A stretch of 6,091 nt of DNA, from positions 1 to 6,091 of the forward strand of contig DAOVCM010000061.1 in the NCBI GenBank assembly GCA_030670015.1, read 5' to 3'. Below, piece after piece: positions 4,902 to 6,091 of this stretch. Both the position numbers and the translations under genes were made by a program. This stretch comes from Candidatus Bathyarchaeota archaeon (lineage in GTDB: Archaea; Thermoproteota; Bathyarchaeia; TCS64). The notes beneath the pieces were generated by a model. It had not been told where the DNA came from and did no database searches. It saw only the letters and a list, made by a program, of their open reading frames with translations. Positions within the stretch are counted from its first letter, which is position 1. The number at the start of each line of letters is the position of its first letter.

Positions 4902-5396
4902 ATGGCGCAGCTGAGCACTATCGCGTTCCTCGTGGAGAACAAGCCGGGCGTACTCTTTAAAGTCTCCAACCTGTTCCGCCGCCGAGGCTACAACATCGAG
5001 AGCATCTCTGTTGGTCCCGTTGAGAACCCGGAGCTGTCCAGGATGACGGTCTCCGTTAAGGCGGATAGTAGAATCCTCAACCAGATCGTGGATCAGCTCG
5101 ACAAGATGGTTGAGGTTATCAAGGTGAAGCGCTTAGACCCTATGCGCACCGTGGCTCGGGAGATGGCCCTATTTAAAATTGATACATCTGACCCAATGGC
5201 AAGGGAGGAGAGTCTGAGGCACGTGAATAACTATCACGGCCTCATATTGAATATTGATCCTGACTTCCTCATCGCCGAGGTGACGGGAGACCCTGCGACC
5301 ATAGACGAGTTCATCGAGAAGACCAGTCCCATTGGTATTGAGGAGATGTCTAGAACAGGTGTGACCGCCCTTGAGAAGGGACGGCTGAAGCTTTAG
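4902..5396 (+). CDS. ilvN: acetolactate synthase small regulatory subunit
   Basis: A 164-residue regulatory subunit of acetolactate synthase; it activates IlvB and carries feedback inhibition, normally by valine. The N-terminal ACT domain (about 5-78) shows ENKPGVLFKVSNLF and RRRGYNIES. G16 and N31 align with E. coli IlvH G14 and N29, positions where mutations give valine resistance, so the valine site looks intact (an inference from motif alignment). The C-terminal domain (about 84-164) contains REMALFKI, the central NNYHGLILNIDPDFLIAEV and the closing SRTGVTALEKG. Length equals the usual IlvN/IlvH (about 160). The ATG is chosen by the ggagg in the ilvB tail. Whether it should be named ilvN or ilvH is convention; I use ilvN. 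Confidence 0.95.
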   Translation: MAQLSTIAFLVENKPGVLFKVSNLFRRRGYNIESISVGPVENPELSRMTVSVKADSRILNQIVDQLDKMVEVIKVKRLDPMRTVAREMALFKIDTSDPMAREESLRHVNNYHGLILNIDPDFLIAEVTGDPATIDEFIEKTSPIGIEEMSRTGVTALEKGRLKL

Positions 5397-5403
5397 GAGA
5401 TGA
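5395..5403 (+). promoter_or_regulatory. ribosome binding site deciding the ilvC start
   Basis: aggagatga overlaps the ilvN stop codon and ends 5 nt before the ATG at 5409. An in-frame ATG at 5400 lies inside this site and has no ribosome binding site of its own, so 5409 is preferred. Confidence 0.65.
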
Positions 5404-5408
5404 AGAAA

Positions 5409-6091
5409 ATGGTGAAGGTTTACCACGACCCGGATATAGACGAGAAGATTCTTAAAGGGAAGACTGTAGCGGTCATAGGCTACGGTAGCCAAGGTAAAGC
5501 CCAGGCCCTGAACATGAGGGACTCGGGGGTCGACGTCATCGTCGGCCTGAGACCCGGCACATCATGGAAGAGAGCGGAAGCGGACGGTCTCAACGTTTGT
5601 AAAGTGTCAGAAGCTGCCGATAAAGCTGACGTCATCCTGATGTTGATACCTGACATGTCTCAGCCCAAGGTATACGAAGAGCAGGTGGCGCCCAACCTTA
5701 AGGCAGGGAAGGTGCTCCAGTTCGCGCATGGCTTCAACGTACACTTCAAGCAGATAATGCCGCCTGAGTACGTGGATGTCATTATGGTGGCTCCCAAGTC
5801 TCCTGGTCCTGAGATGCGGAGGCAGTATGAGGCTGGCTTCGGCGTCCCATCGCTTGTGGCCGTCTACCAGAACCCCTCAGGGAAGGCGAAGGAGATAGCC
5901 CTCGCGGTGGCGAAGGCCCTCGGATCGGCCAAGGCTGGAGTCATCGAGACAACGTTCAAAGATGAGACGGAGAGTGATCTCTTCGGGGAGCAGTCAGTTC
6001 TATGTGGAGGCGTCGACCAGCTCATCAGGAGAGGCTTCAAGGTGCTGACGGAGGCTGGGTACGCCCCTGAGTTGGCCTACTTCGAGGTCCT
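5409..6091 (+). CDS. ilvC: ketol-acid reductoisomerase, N-terminal part (cut by window end)
   Basis: The 227 complete codons present encode ketol-acid reductoisomerase (acetohydroxyacid isomeroreductase), which isomerises and reduces acetolactate or acetohydroxybutyrate with NAD(P)H and magnesium. The Rossmann domain shows GYGSQGKAQALN (24-35). The cofactor loop after GL is short, RPGTSWKRA (48-56). H107 lies in the conserved AHGFN (106-110), and APKSPG (128-133) follows. The knotted domain begins near 181, where DLFGEQSVLCGG (190-201) supplies magnesium ligands D190 and E194. The rest of the knotted domain, about 100 residues in a class I enzyme, lies beyond the window. The start at 5409 gives MVKVYHDPD, a normal N terminus; 5400 would add three residues. 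It is 12 nt after the ilvN stop, in the same operon. The loop appears about one residue shorter than the common NADPH type, so cofactor preference is open. Confidence 0.95.
   Translation, partial: MVKVYHDPDIDEKILKGKTVAVIGYGSQGKAQALNMRDSGVDVIVGLRPGTSWKRAEADGLNVCKVSEAADKADVILMLIPDMSQPKVYEEQVAPNLKAGKVLQFAHGFNVHFKQIMPPEYVDVIMVAPKSPGPEMRRQYEAGFGVPSLVAVYQNPSGKAKEIALAVAKALGSAKAGVIETTFKDETESDLFGEQSVLCGGVDQLIRRGFKVLTEAGYAPELAYFEV

Noticed and set aside
5400..5408. Upstream in-frame ATG for ilvC
   Set aside because: It lies inside the ribosome binding site for the ATG at 5409 and lacks one of its own.

Overview
This window looks archaeal. The strongest marker is a pantoate kinase, an archaeal GHMP-family step of coenzyme A synthesis. 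Supporting points are a small EF-Tu-domain-like protein with an apparently leaderless start, AT-rich TATA-like boxes close to starts, strong GGAGG-type ribosome binding sites, two TTG starts, and heavy use of AGG/AGA arginine codons. Base composition is moderate, roughly half G+C by eye. I would guess a TACK-type archaeon (for example Bathyarchaeia-like), but this cannot be fixed from 6 kb.

Layout. (1) 59-316 (+): a small unrecognised protein with a TTG start behind a strong ribosome binding site. (2) 376-1281 (-): pantoate kinase. (3) 1328-2545 (-): a threonine-synthase-family PLP enzyme with an N-terminal zinc ribbon, 46 nt upstream of the kinase gene and possibly co-transcribed with it. 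(4) 2546-2668: a divergent promoter region with an imperfect direct repeat next to each promoter. (5) 2669-2929 (+): the small translation-factor-domain protein. (6) 2930-3210: a non-coding leader with a 45-nt-period direct repeat, a GC hairpin and a second hairpin just before the ilvB ribosome binding site. (7) 3211 to the end (+): a tight ilvB-ilvN-ilvC operon: acetolactate synthase large subunit, its ACT-domain regulatory subunit, and ketol-acid reductoisomerase cut off by the window edge.

The genes form a coherent metabolic neighbourhood. The threonine-synthase-like enzyme could supply threonine, from which 2-oxobutyrate for isoleucine is made. IlvB/IlvN condense pyruvate with pyruvate or 2-oxobutyrate, and IlvC converts the products toward valine, leucine and isoleucine. 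2-oxoisovalerate from the same pathway is the precursor of pantoate, the substrate of pantoate kinase. The window therefore joins branched-chain amino-acid synthesis to its threonine input and its coenzyme A branch.

I see no mobile element, CRISPR array, rRNA or tRNA. The core enzymes are known families. The less explained parts are the repeats in the two non-coding regions, the short cofactor loop of the reductoisomerase, the altered PLP-phosphate motif of the threonine-synthase-like enzyme and the first small gene.
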